Below the pieces are notes generated by a model, which searched no databases, had not been told where the DNA came from, and saw only the letters and a program-made list of their open reading frames with translations. This document shows positions 1 through 8,858 of a DNA stretch of 64,000 bases, in pieces; positions within the stretch are counted from its first letter, which is position 1; the number at the start of each line of letters is the position of its first letter. Made by a program: the position numbers and the translations under genes. Source of the DNA: Cognatilysobacter bugurensis (lineage in GTDB: Bacteria > Pseudomonadota > Gammaproteobacteria > Xanthomonadales > Xanthomonadaceae). The stretch is from the NCBI RefSeq assembly GCF_014652095.1, contig NZ_BMYD01000001.1, positions 659,466 through 723,465 on the forward strand. The letters run 5' to 3'.

Positions 1-292
1 CGACGACGACCGCTCGGTAGACGACCACGGCGAGCGATGCCGCGAGCAGCACTGGCACCGCGCGTTTCCAGCGACCGCGTTCGATCGGCACGCGCGAGAC
101 GCACCACAGCAGCGCGAACGTGGCGGGGATCCACAGCGCCGCGCTCGCGAACTCGGTGCGCAGCACGTGGCCGGTGGCGGCCGGCTGGCCGAGGTTGGCG
201 CGCATCGTCAGCACCTGACAGGCCCAGACGACGGCGTTGAGCCCCCACCAGGCGACGACAGCGGCGGCGATCATGGCGAGACGTTTGCGCAT
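1..292 (-). CDS. N-terminus of an integral membrane protein (truncated by the window edge)
   Basis: Reading leftwards from an ATG at 292, the frame stays open to the window edge (97 codons). A GGAG ribosome-binding site sits 6 bases before the ATG. The peptide begins MRKRLAMIAAAVVAWWGLN and contains three hydrophobic stretches at about residues 6-27, 50-66 and 79-97, with short basic connectors (RVPIERGRWKRA). This resembles the membrane module of LytS/YehU-type sensor kinases of xanthomonads, but no catalytic domain lies inside the window, so that is only a guess. It is divergent from the PD40 gene at 435. Confidence 0.55.
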   Translation of the reverse strand, partial: MRKRLAMIAAAVVAWWGLNAVVWACQVLTMRANLGQPAATGHVLRTEFASAALWIPATFALLWCVSRVPIERGRWKRAVPVLLAASLAVVVYRAVVV

Positions 293-434
293 TCGGCTCC
301 ACGCTAGCCGCGGGCAGGCATCGTCGCAACGCAGGACAGGGTTTTCGTCCCGGGTTGCGGGCCATTCGTCCCAGCAAAGCCGCCGGCCGGTCGTGCGGGC
401 GCAGCGTTCGCGCACCCAACCGGAGGACTGCGCC

Positions 435-1337
435 ATGCGACGTCTGATTGCGAATGCCCCTGCCGTGCTCGCTGTTTCCCTCATGCTCGCGTTGCCGACC
501 GCCGCCGCGGACGAGTGCGCTGCACCCGAAAAATTTGCGGAAGGCGTGGCGTCGTCGCCGCGCTGGGATTGGCGGCTGACGTTCGAACCGTCGCGTCGCA
601 CGATGTACTGGGCGCACACCCAGGGCTGGTGGCCCGCAACGCGCGAACGGGCGACGATCCTCACGTCGCGTAAGACGACCGATGGTTGGAGCGCGCCGGA
701 AGTCGCGTCGTTCTCCGGCGTCCACAGCGACATGGACCCGGCGGTGTCGCCGAACGGACGCACGCTGTTCTTCTCGTCGGAGCGTCCGCGCCCGGACGGC
801 CGCGCCGCGCGCATGGACCTGTGGATGGTCGAGCGACACGGGCGCGACTGGGGCGAACCGGTGCACCTGGGCGATGCGGTCAACAGCACGGGCGACGAGC
901 TGTACGCGAGCGTGGACCGACATGGCACCCTGTACTGGGCCAGCAATCGCGACGGCGAGTTCGATATCTACCGCAGCCGCCGCGAGCGCAACGGCCAGTA
1001 CGCGGTCGCCGAGAAGGTCCCCGGCCTCGTCAACAGCCGCCTGCGCTGGGAGTTCAATCCGGAGATCTCGCCCGACGGCCGCACGCTGCTGTTCGTGCGC
1101 CTCGACCTGCCCGATGCGCTTCCGGACCAGGGCTACGGCTTCGGCGACATCTATGCCAGCCGGCTCGCTGATGCCGGGTTCGAGGAGCCGGTGAACCTCG
1201 GGCCATGCATCAACACCGCAGGGGACGAGTTCCACCCGACCGTACTGTGGGAGCGCAAGCTGCTGTTCTTTGCGAAGGACCTCGGCCGCCCAAGCGACTT
1301 CTACGTCGCGCCGCTCGTCCTGCCCTGGGCGAAGTAA
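435..1337 (+). CDS. Secreted PD40/TolB-like beta-propeller protein
   Basis: A 300-residue protein from the ATG at 435, preceded by CGGAGG. An upstream in-frame extension exists, but this start gives a clean Sec signal peptide (MRRLIANAPAVLAVSLMLAL, cleavage after TAAA near residue 25). Four WD40-like PD40 repeats are visible: AVSPNGRTLFFSSERP, TLYWASNRDGEFDIYRS, EISPDGRTLLFVRLDLP and the terminal LLFFAKDLGRPSDFYV. Each has the S-P-D/N-G-R/K-x-L-x-F blade signature seen in TolB and in many periplasmic proteins of Xanthomonadales. It probably acts in the periplasm as a binding scaffold; no substrate can be named. A strong hairpin follows the stop. Confidence 0.75.
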   Translation: MRRLIANAPAVLAVSLMLALPTAAADECAAPEKFAEGVASSPRWDWRLTFEPSRRTMYWAHTQGWWPATRERATILTSRKTTDGWSAPEVASFSGVHSDMDPAVSPNGRTLFFSSERPRPDGRAARMDLWMVERHGRDWGEPVHLGDAVNSTGDELYASVDRHGTLYWASNRDGEFDIYRSRRERNGQYAVAEKVPGLVNSRLRWEFNPEISPDGRTLLFVRLDLPDALPDQGYGFGDIYASRLADAGFEEPVNLGPCINTAGDEFHPTVLWERKLLFFAKDLGRPSDFYVAPLVLPWAK

Positions 1338-1355
1338 GCGCTCTTGAGACGCGGA

Positions 1356-1387
1356 GCCGCCGTGCCGGCGAGGTCCGGCACGGCGGC
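1356..1387 (+). terminator. Long GC hairpin after the PD40 gene
   Basis: A perfect 13-bp stem (GCCGCCGTGCCGG against its complement) encloses the 6-base loop CGAGGT and starts 19 bases after the PD40 stop. Only a weak T-stretch (GCTTTA) follows, so termination may be inefficient. Confidence 0.55.
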
Positions 1388-1535
1388 GCCTGCTTTACGG
1401 GGATATGCGTGCGCGAGCACGGCCGGGGCGCCGACCCGCGCCGACGGGCGCCGACGGGCGTCAGCGTCGCCAACGCGTTCCCGACGCAGGCAGCACCTCG
1501 CGCGACAATGGGCGCCGCCCATCTGCGCCGATCCC

Positions 1536-2093
1536 ATGCCCATCGCACTCACCGATTTCGCGAGGCCGCGCCTCTTTCCGCGCGAGCCACGCCGCAACAC
1601 CATTCAGGACATCACGGCCGATGCATTCGTGCAGCATCTCAACGAGACGCCGCCGGTGCAGGTGCTCGACGGCTATGCGCCGTTCTGCAAGCTGCATGTG
1701 CACCGCAACTGGACGTCGACCCGGTGCCTCGCGGTCCCGATCACCGACGACAACCGACACCTGCTGCGCTCCGATTACGAAGCTCGGACGAAGGACGAGT
1801 TGCCCGTGCTGGTGCGGTGGTTCGAAGGCATCGAACCGCCCGTGGCGAACTTTCTGATCCCCATTCTCTACAGCCGCGAGCAGCTTGCTCGCGAAGGCAC
1901 GCACATCGACGCCGATTGGGGCGTGGTGGGCTGCATGTACACGATGGAGGCCGAGGAGACGCCGATGGCGCCGATCACGATGATGCGCAATGCGCTCGGG
2001 GTGGAGGAGGGTGGCTCGGGCGTGGGGCTCGACCGCGACGCCTATCGGCGCAGCGTCGAATTCTGGCGTTCGCACGCGAACTGGCGGGGATAG
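1536..2093 (+). CDS. DUF3228-like conserved cytoplasmic protein
   Basis: A 185-residue soluble protein starting MPIALTDFARPRLFPREP. The ATG at 1536 follows a non-coding spacer; upstream in-frame codons are Arg-rich and unlike a real N-terminus. Phrases such as FCKLHVHRNWTSTRC, VPITDDNRHLLRSDYEAR and ELPVLVRWF are what I recall of the DUF3228 family. No signal peptide, membrane segment or catalytic motif is seen and no function is known. Family assignment is from memory and moderately sure. Confidence 0.65.
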   Translation: MPIALTDFARPRLFPREPRRNTIQDITADAFVQHLNETPPVQVLDGYAPFCKLHVHRNWTSTRCLAVPITDDNRHLLRSDYEARTKDELPVLVRWFEGIEPPVANFLIPILYSREQLAREGTHIDADWGVVGCMYTMEAEETPMAPITMMRNALGVEEGGSGVGLDRDAYRRSVEFWRSHANWRG

Positions 2094-2253
2094 GCGAATC
2101 GCGCCGAACTCGCCTCGCGCAGCGGCCGGCGCAGACGGACGCTGATCAGCGCGCAGCGGCGACGTGGCTCGCCAGGGGCCGCGGCCCGTTACGGGCGCGC
2201 GGAAGCCGCCGTCACGGGCGCTGCGCGCAGCAGCATGGGCCGCCGGCGCCAAC

Positions 2254-2284
2254 AAAAAAGCGCGGCCCTCGAAAGGACCGCGCC
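2254..2284 (-). terminator. Rho-independent terminator of the DUF4142 gene
   Basis: On the - strand a GCGCGGTCC / GGGCCGCGC stem with loop TTTCGA is followed directly by TTTTTTG, about 60 bases after the DUF4142 stop. Confidence 0.8.
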
Positions 2285-2346
2285 TCGTATCAAGCCGCGT
2301 GGCCGCGATCGGGCATCCAGCACCCGATCGCAGCGAGCGCCATACC

Positions 2347-3225
2347 TCAGCCGCGGAGCTGGGCCTGCACCTTCTGTGCGTGCTCCAGATGCTTCTGCAT
2401 GACCTGCTTGGTCATCTGCATGAACTCGCGCTGCGAGGCGTCGGTCGCGACGCTCATCGACGCGTCGAGCATCGCGATGCCCATCTGGTGGCTCTGCACC
2501 ATGTGCTCGATGTAGGCACGCGCGTACGCATCGCCCTGCAGGCCGTTGAGGCGCTGCTGCGTCTGCTGATCGAGCATCATCAAGTGATGCGCGCCTTCGC
2601 TCTTCTGCTGCATGCCGCCGGCCGCATCAACGAGCGTGCGGGTCTTCGCAAGGTGCGGGGTGTGCTCGGCCACCATCATCTTGGCGTACGCCATGACCGG
2701 CTCGCTCACCTGCTTGGACTGCGTGAGCTGCGCGAGCTTGAGCTCGTGCTGGTCGACGAGTGCAACGAGCGTGAGCGCCTCAGCCGGGGTCGACGCCTTC
2801 GGCAGCGGAGCACCCGCACCCGCCATTGCGCCGCCGTGCTTCGAATGCGCGGCCGAGGCGCCTGCCTGCGTGTCACCGGCCATCGTGCCGCCGGCCATCG
2901 CGCCGCCCGAGGCCACCATGCCGCTGCTGGCGGTGCCGGCTGCGGCCGTGCCGGCGGTCGAGCCGGAGATCGCCGTGTTGCCGGTCATCGCGCTGCTCGA
3001 CAGGGCAGCGCCCGAATCCGTTGCGGCGCCCGTCGAGCCCGTAGCGCCGGACATCGCGCCGGCCGTGCCGGTTGCGGCAACCGAGCCGGCCGAGCCGGAG
3101 ATCGCGGTGTCCGCCGATGCCTCGGGCGCGGCGACGCCGGCGTCCATACCGGTGGAAGCGCAGCCGCCAAGGGCGAGCGTCATCAGCGCCGCGGTGGCCA
3201 CTGCAAGGCGAGTCTTGTTATTCAT
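2347..3225 (-). CDS. DUF4142 domain lipoprotein with a Ser/Ala/Gly/Thr-rich linker
   Basis: A 292-residue protein. The chosen ATG (3225) has TTGGAGACACCC in front and gives the lipoprotein signal MNNKTRLAVATAALMTLALG with Cys in a GGCAS lipobox. Residues about 25-135 are a low-complexity linker of A, G, S and T. The C-terminal half (about 150-290) is all-helical DUF4142, a ferritin-like four-helix bundle found in stress-related envelope proteins; it carries the paired helices AEALTLVALVDQHELKLAQL and HLEHAQKVQAQ. Met- and His-containing helices (HHLMML, HMVQSHQMGIAML) could bind metal, but no ligand set can be assigned. A terminator follows at 2254-2284. Confidence 0.85.
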   Translation of the reverse strand: MNNKTRLAVATAALMTLALGGCASTGMDAGVAAPEASADTAISGSAGSVAATGTAGAMSGATGSTGAATDSGAALSSSAMTGNTAISGSTAGTAAAGTASSGMVASGGAMAGGTMAGDTQAGASAAHSKHGGAMAGAGAPLPKASTPAEALTLVALVDQHELKLAQLTQSKQVSEPVMAYAKMMVAEHTPHLAKTRTLVDAAGGMQQKSEGAHHLMMLDQQTQQRLNGLQGDAYARAYIEHMVQSHQMGIAMLDASMSVATDASQREFMQMTKQVMQKHLEHAQKVQAQLRG

Positions 3226-3500
3226 GGGTGTCTCCAATTGGGGGAACGTCAGCCCGGATGGGGCCGCGCCGGCGACGCTACGCGTGCGCTGTCGGCGGCC
3301 CTGTGAAGCCGGCGGTAGCGCTTGGCTGGCTGTTCATACGCGGAGGTGTGACTCCCCGGAGGCGAGGCTGGCGTACCTGATGACGACGGACCGTTGGCGT
3401 CGGAGTGTCGGCGCACGGGCTGTGGCCCTGCGCGCGGTCCGTGTGATCGGTCGGCACCGCATTGGGGGCGTGCAGACGCGATCGACGCGGACGAAAAGAA

Positions 3501-3527
3501 AAAGCCCCTGCGCTGCAGGGGCTTTTA
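3501..3527. terminator. Bidirectional terminator
   Basis: The perfect stem AGCCCCTG / CAGGGGCT around CGCTG is preceded by AAAAGAAAA and followed by TTTTAA. It can therefore terminate the DUF885 gene (- strand), which ends at 3555, and anything read rightwards. Confidence 0.8.
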
Positions 3528-3554
3528 AGTGACGGATCGGAACGAGAACCGCGG

Positions 3555-5396
3555 TCAGCCTTGCGCGCGCTGCTTCGCAATCCAGGCATCGACTTCGCTT
3601 TCGAGGAGCGTCAGCGGCACCGTGCCCGTGAGCAACAGCAGGTTGTGGAACTCGCGCGGATTGAAGCGCTCGCCGAGCGCGGCGCGTGCCTTGTCGCGCA
3701 AGCGGATGATCTCGATCTGTCCGATCTTGTAGCTCGTCGCCTGGCCGGGCATCACGACGTAGCGGTCGACTTCGGACGGCGGAATGCCGTAGTCGATCGC
3801 CTGCTGGCGCGTCCAGCGCTTCGCGTGCAGGCCGGTGTCGACGACGAGCCGGCGCGCGCGGAACAGCTCGGCATCGAGCTGGCCCAGGCGACCTTCGAGA
3901 TCGCCCTCGTACCAGCCGTTCTCCGCGGCGAGCCGCTCGGCATACAGCGCCCAGCCTTCGCTGAAGGCCGAGATGCCGCCGAGCGCACGGACCTGTCGGA
4001 ACTTCGGCAGCGCCTCGTTCTCGACCGCGAGCGCACCCTGGAAGTGATGGCCGGGCACCGTCTCGTGGTAGACGAGCGTGCGCAGGCCAAAGCGCGTGAG
4101 CCGGTCTTTGCGCAGCGGCATCTGGTAGACGCCGGGGCGGGAGCCGTCCAGCGGTGGCGCCGTGTAACTCGCAGCCGCGCTCGCCCAGCGGTACTCCGGG
4201 TAGGGGCGCGCGATGACGGGCGTCTTCGGGCGCAGATCGAACAAGGCGTCTGCACGCGTTTCCGCGTCGCGGATCATGGTGTCGATGTCGGCCATGAGCT
4301 GCTTGCGGCCCGCGTCGTTATCCGGATATGCGAGATCCCGTTCGAGCTGGTCCGCGCGGTCCTTGACCGAGCCCTGGGTGCGACCGAGCTTGCGCAGGAT
4401 CGCGTCCATCTCGTTCTCGATGCGCGCCACCTCGCGCAGGCCCAGCTCGTGGATCTCGTCGGCCGTCAGCTGCGTCGACGTGAACTGGCGCAGACGATGC
4501 TCGTAGGTCTCCGCGCCGTTCGCAAAGCGCCAAAGGCCGGCGTCGTCGGTGGACTTCGGCAGCTGCGATTCCAGCTCGGCAATTGCCGCACGCCAGGCGG
4601 GGTACACCGTCTGCTCGACGATGCGCTTCGCCTGCTCCACACGCTGCTGCCGCGCAGCGGCATCGACGCCTTCGACGCTGGCGAGTTTGTCCGCCAGCGT
4701 CGTAACAAGCGGGTTTTTCGCCGGTGCAGGCGCGATGAACGTGCGCATCTGGTCGATCGTCGCCTGCAGGATGAAGCGCGGCGGCAACACGCCCTTCGCG
4801 GCCTGCGCCCGCGACTCGGCGACCGCTTCGCCCATGCGCTCGTCGAAGAGTTCCAGGCGGGCCAAGTAGTTGTCGGCGTCCTGCGCGCTCGACACGGGGT
4901 GGATCACGGTCATGAGGTTCGGCAGCCCGACGTTCGCGCCGCCGAACTGGTTGAGCGGGTACTGCGTGTCGCTGTAGCGCTCGCCGTCGACGATCGTCTG
5001 CAGCTGCCAGCGCATGAGGTCGGCCGAGACACGCTCGGTGTCGCTCATCGCGCTGCGGTCGAACGTGGCCAGCCGCGCGAGCCCTTCGCGGGCGACGGCG
5101 ACCGTCTCGCGCTCGTATGCGTCGGTCTGGGGCGTGATCTCGCGGTCGAGCCGGTTCTGCAGATCGCCTTCGAAGTAACGGCTGGCGGTTGCGGCGTTCG
5201 GATTGCGACGCATCCAACGATCGGTGAACTCGGTGAAGAACGCCGACACGGACTGCGCCGCTGGGGCCCCGCGGTCGACCGCCTGCGTGCTCGCTGCGGG
5301 AGCGGTCGGGGTGGAGGCGCATGCGCCGAGCAGGGCCACGGCGAGCGCCGCGGAGAGATGCAGTGAAAGCGGATGGAATCGGGGGCGCGTGGCCAC
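3555..5396 (-). CDS. DUF885 family lipoprotein (putative zinc peptidase)
   Basis: A 613-residue protein, read from a GTG at 5396. This start gives a lipoprotein signal (VATRPRFHPLSLHLSAALAV, lipobox ALLGAC) where upstream in-frame sequence is unstructured and Arg-rich. The hallmark of DUF885 is present near the C-terminal third: HETVPGHHFQ, an HExxxGH-like zinc site, followed by GWALYAERLA, which supplies a downstream glutamate. The helical body and length are typical of the family, which is related to M3/M32-like metallopeptidases; the natural substrate is unknown. Location is probably the inner or outer membrane, periplasmic face. The gene is monocistronic and divergent from the GGDEF-EAL gene at 5670. 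Confidence 0.85.
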   Translation of the reverse strand: MATRPRFHPLSLHLSAALAVALLGACASTPTAPAASTQAVDRGAPAAQSVSAFFTEFTDRWMRRNPNAATASRYFEGDLQNRLDREITPQTDAYERETVAVAREGLARLATFDRSAMSDTERVSADLMRWQLQTIVDGERYSDTQYPLNQFGGANVGLPNLMTVIHPVSSAQDADNYLARLELFDERMGEAVAESRAQAAKGVLPPRFILQATIDQMRTFIAPAPAKNPLVTTLADKLASVEGVDAAARQQRVEQAKRIVEQTVYPAWRAAIAELESQLPKSTDDAGLWRFANGAETYEHRLRQFTSTQLTADEIHELGLREVARIENEMDAILRKLGRTQGSVKDRADQLERDLAYPDNDAGRKQLMADIDTMIRDAETRADALFDLRPKTPVIARPYPEYRWASAAASYTAPPLDGSRPGVYQMPLRKDRLTRFGLRTLVYHETVPGHHFQGALAVENEALPKFRQVRALGGISAFSEGWALYAERLAAENGWYEGDLEGRLGQLDAELFRARRLVVDTGLHAKRWTRQQAIDYGIPPSEVDRYVVMPGQATSYKIGQIEIIRLRDKARAALGERFNPREFHNLLLLTGTVPLTLLESEVDAWIAKQRAQG

Positions 5397-5669
5397 GGCA
5401 TGTCTCGTCGAGGGCGGTGAACCGATTGTAGGCAGCCGCCGCGGGCGCCCCTGTTGCCCGACTTGGCGGGCGGCCATCGCCAAACGGGCCTTGATCCGTG
5501 AAGACCGTCCGCGCGGGGTGTGCGCGGTCTCACGACGCGCGAACGCCGGGGTGACTTCCGTCATCGATATCGGACTCAATAAGCGCAAGCGTTGGTCGTT
5601 AACCCATTGGACAGCATTCCGTTGTGGGCGGGATGCGCGTGTACGCCCTGATACCTTCGAGCCTTCTTC

Positions 5670-8600
5670 GTGGTTGCAACCGCCGATCCCCGGTTCGTGT
5701 TGGCAAACGGCGCCGCGTCGACGGAGGACCGCGCGCGCGAGGCGTGGGACCGCGCGGCGGCGTACGCGGCGGGGACGGTCGCAGTGTCCCTCCTGGTCAT
5801 GTTCGTCTCGGCCGCGATCGCGCAGTCGCGCCCCGGCGTGGGCGACGACTTGCTGCTGGTACTTGCCGCCACGCTGGTGCTTGCGGGGCTGCGGCTCCGC
5901 GGCCGCCCGGCCGGTGACTTCGCGCTGCGGGTCGCGTGCGCGCTTGGCTTCGTGACCGGCGCTGCGGCCGCGCTCGCGGCACTCGCGCAGAACGCCACGG
6001 CGCCCACGACCTGGGTCGCAACCTCGTGTGTCGTCGCGGCGGGCGCCCTGTGGCAACTGCGGCGGCCGGCAGCGTGGCGTCTGTCGGACACCTTCCTGTG
6101 CCTCGGCGCCGCCGTTGCGCTGACGTCGCTCGTTGCCTGGGGCGATCCCGGCAACGGGCTCGCGCACCTCGGCACGGAGTACCCGGCCGCGCGCCCAGTG
6201 ACGGCATGGGTCGCGCTCGCGATCGGCGCCGCGCTCTGGGCCTCGCACCACCGCTTCCGTCGATTCGGTTGGCTGCTGCTCGCCACGGCCGCCGTGCCGA
6301 TCGGCCTGACGTTCCTCGGCAAGCTTGGCGTGCCGACGCCGTCCACTTGGCTGTGGTCGCACGGCCTGCTCCCGCAGGCCGACGCCCCGGTCGTCGGCAA
6401 CTATTCCGACATCGTGCTCACCGCCGGGCTGGTCGCGGTCGCGCTGCGGCTCCGCGACCCGCGGCGCGATCAGGGGCGGGCGACGGCACTGTCGCGTGGA
6501 CTCGGCGTCGCGATCGCCTCGGTGAGCGGCATGACGGTCGTCGGTCTCCTCGCCACGATCGACTCAGCCGCGCCCGAGGTTGCCCGCGCGAATTTCTCGC
6601 TGAGCGCGAGCGTGATGCTCTTCATGCTCGGTGCCGCGCTCGCCGTGGAACGCGGCGGCGGGCTGCGGGACAGTCTGCTGGACGCCTCACCACTGGTCGC
6701 GACGCTGACGTTGGGCGGCCTGTTCTGGTGGGGCACGATGAGCGACCGCGACGTTTTCGAGCGCCGCTCCGCCGCTGCGGAACTGGTGCAGATCGAGGCC
6801 TTGCTCCACCAGGACCTCAAGCACCGTGCGGCGTCGGTCGGCCGCCTGAGCTATCTCGTGGACGCACTCGCTGGCGAGACCGCGGCGCCCCGCTTTGCAA
6901 GGCAGGCGCGCGACCTGGCGGGACAGACCGAGGACGTGGCGTTCGTGCGCGCCTACACGCGCGATGGCACGTCGCTGGAGTGGGGCGCGGCTCCGGCGCG
7001 TGCGCCGATCATCATCCAGGGGCGCCCCGGCGTGCCGCAGATCGAAGCCGCGCCGGGCGGCTGGTGGATCACCGTGCCAGGCGAAACCGGCACCGCGGCA
7101 TTCGTCGACCTCGTGCGTCTCGTCGAGCACCGCCTCGCGTCCCACGACGGCGCGCCGATGCGCATGGGCGCCGACGGGGCCACGACCCCGAGTCCGCTGC
7201 CGCGCGCCCGCGCCGTGGCGTCCCGCACGTTCGATTTCGACGGCCACCCGGTCACCGTCGACGTGCTCCCGGATCCGAGCCTGCGCGGCTTCGTCCTCTC
7301 GCGCACCGCGGTCGTCGGCTCCTTGAGTGCCGGACTGCTGGTGTCGTTCGTGCTGTTCCTTTACGAACTTGCTCGGTCGCGCGCGCATGCGCTCGTGCTC
7401 GAGAGCCAACGCCGACTCGAAGCGTCTGAAGAACTCGCCCGCGCGGCAGGGATCGACGGTGTTACGGGGCTTGCGCGTTTCTCCGCGCGCGCGTCTTCGC
7501 TGGCGGGGCTGCTCGACCGCGCCGCCCCGACGGGCTGGCTCATCCTGATCGACCTGGACGCATTCGGTTCGCTCAATGACGCGCTCGGCCACGAGGCCGG
7601 CGACGAGATCCTGCGCGCGCTCGCGCGACGCATTGCGATCGAGGGACGCGGCACCGGCGAACTGCTGCGCTTCGGGGGCGAGGGCTTTGCGCTGTTCGGC
7701 ACGGACGATCTGGACGTCGACACGCTGCGCCAGATCGCTGAGAGGCTGCGACACGCGATTGCCGAGCCGGTGACGCTGGCCGCGCCTGCGCACCAGGTCA
7801 AGGTCACCGCCAGCGTTGGCGTCGCGCGCATGCCCGAGCACGGCACGCGGCTGAAGGCGCTCCTGCGAAGCGCCGATCTCGCGCGCCTGGCGGCGAAACG
7901 TGCCGGTCGCAACCAGACGCAGATCGCGCGCGTGGTCGACGTCGGCGAACAGCGCGACCGACTGGCGATGACGGCGGCGTTGCGGGATGCGATCGAATGC
8001 GACGAGATCCAGGTGGCCTACCAGCCCATCGTCGACGTCGACAGCGGACGCATCACCTCATTCGAAGCGCTCGCGCGCTGGCACCACCCGCAGTGGGGTG
8101 ACGTGTCCCCGGTGCAGTTCATTCCGCTCGCTGAAACCAGCGGACTCATGGAGCGTCTCGGCGAGTCGGTGATGCGCGCGGCGTGTCGACAGCTGGGGAA
8201 CTGGCAGGCGTTGGGGTTCCCTGACCTGTCGATGTCGATCAACGTGTCGCCGAGCCAGCTCGGGCAGGGCACGCTGCCGGCCGTCGTCAGCGGCCACCTG
8301 CAGGTAAACGGGCTAGACCCGCGCACGCTCACGTTGGAAGTGACGGAAAGCATGCTGATCGAGGACGTGCTGGCCACGGCGGCGCTGCTCGAAGACCTCA
8401 AGCGACTCGGCGTTCGGCTGGCGCTCGACGATTTCGGCACCGGCTATTCGAGCCTCGCGTACCTGCAGCGCCTGCCGCTCGACGTTCTCAAGATCGACCG
8501 CAGCTTCGTCCGGAACGTGGTCGACAGTGAGAACGACGCGGCGATCATCCGCATGATCCTGGCGCTCAGCGAGCAGATGCACCTGGGCACGGTCGCAGAA

Positions 8601-8744
8601 GGCGTCGAGGACGAGGCCCAGGAGGCGTGCCTGCGGGCGATGGGGTGCACGCGCATGCAGGGCTATCGATTTGCGCGGCCGTGCTTCGCCGTCGACGCCA
8701 CCGCTTTGCTGCTGTCGTTGAATCGCGTGGACGAGCCCGCCTGA
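5670..8744 (+). CDS. Membrane-anchored GGDEF-EAL protein (cyclic-di-GMP phosphodiesterase with a degenerate GGDEF)
   Basis: A 1024-residue protein read from a GTG at 5670. About eight hydrophobic helices occupy residues 30-375, followed by a soluble, probably periplasmic segment (about 375-550), one more helix at about 552-575, a GGDEF domain (about 600-755) and an EAL domain (about 770-1015). The GGDEF signature reads G669-G670-E671-G672-F673: the fourth residue, normally glutamate, is glycine, so cyclase activity is doubtful. The EAL domain is complete by eye: E799-A800-L801, SINVSPSQL, EVTES, D920-D921 in DDFGTGYSS, LKIDRSF and AEGVED. The likely role is cyclic-di-GMP hydrolysis gated by a membrane signal. 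Start choice is uncertain because no good ribosome-binding site is visible. Confidence 0.9.
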   Translation: MVATADPRFVLANGAASTEDRAREAWDRAAAYAAGTVAVSLLVMFVSAAIAQSRPGVGDDLLLVLAATLVLAGLRLRGRPAGDFALRVACALGFVTGAAAALAALAQNATAPTTWVATSCVVAAGALWQLRRPAAWRLSDTFLCLGAAVALTSLVAWGDPGNGLAHLGTEYPAARPVTAWVALAIGAALWASHHRFRRFGWLLLATAAVPIGLTFLGKLGVPTPSTWLWSHGLLPQADAPVVGNYSDIVLTAGLVAVALRLRDPRRDQGRATALSRGLGVAIASVSGMTVVGLLATIDSAAPEVARANFSLSASVMLFMLGAALAVERGGGLRDSLLDASPLVATLTLGGLFWWGTMSDRDVFERRSAAAELVQIEALLHQDLKHRAASVGRLSYLVDALAGETAAPRFARQARDLAGQTEDVAFVRAYTRDGTSLEWGAAPARAPIIIQGRPGVPQIEAAPGGWWITVPGETGTAAFVDLVRLVEHRLASHDGAPMRMGADGATTPSPLPRARAVASRTFDFDGHPVTVDVLPDPSLRGFVLSRTAVVGSLSAGLLVSFVLFLYELARSRAHALVLESQRRLEASEELARAAGIDGVTGLARFSARASSLAGLLDRAAPTGWLILIDLDAFGSLNDALGHEAGDEILRALARRIAIEGRGTGELLRFGGEGFALFGTDDLDVDTLRQIAERLRHAIAEPVTLAAPAHQVKVTASVGVARMPEHGTRLKALLRSADLARLAAKRAGRNQTQIARVVDVGEQRDRLAMTAALRDAIECDEIQVAYQPIVDVDSGRITSFEALARWHHPQWGDVSPVQFIPLAETSGLMERLGESVMRAACRQLGNWQALGFPDLSMSINVSPSQLGQGTLPAVVSGHLQVNGLDPRTLTLEVTESMLIEDVLATAALLEDLKRLGVRLALDDFGTGYSSLAYLQRLPLDVLKIDRSFVRNVVDSENDAAIIRMILALSEQMHLGTVAEGVEDEAQEACLRAMGCTRMQGYRFARPCFAVDATALLLSLNRVDEPA

Positions 8745-8858
8745 CGCGGGCGTCTCCGCCGCGGGGCGGAGGTCGCGATGGGACCGTCGGAAAACAACAG
8801 CTTGTGAGGCGCCTGGCGCAGCGGAAGATGCCGAAACGCTCCTGGCTGAAGGCGCGCT

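Noticed and set aside
1440-1462. A short tandem repeat CGCCGACGGG in two copies
   Set aside because: Only two copies of 10 bases in a GC-rich spacer; it is not distinguishable from chance.
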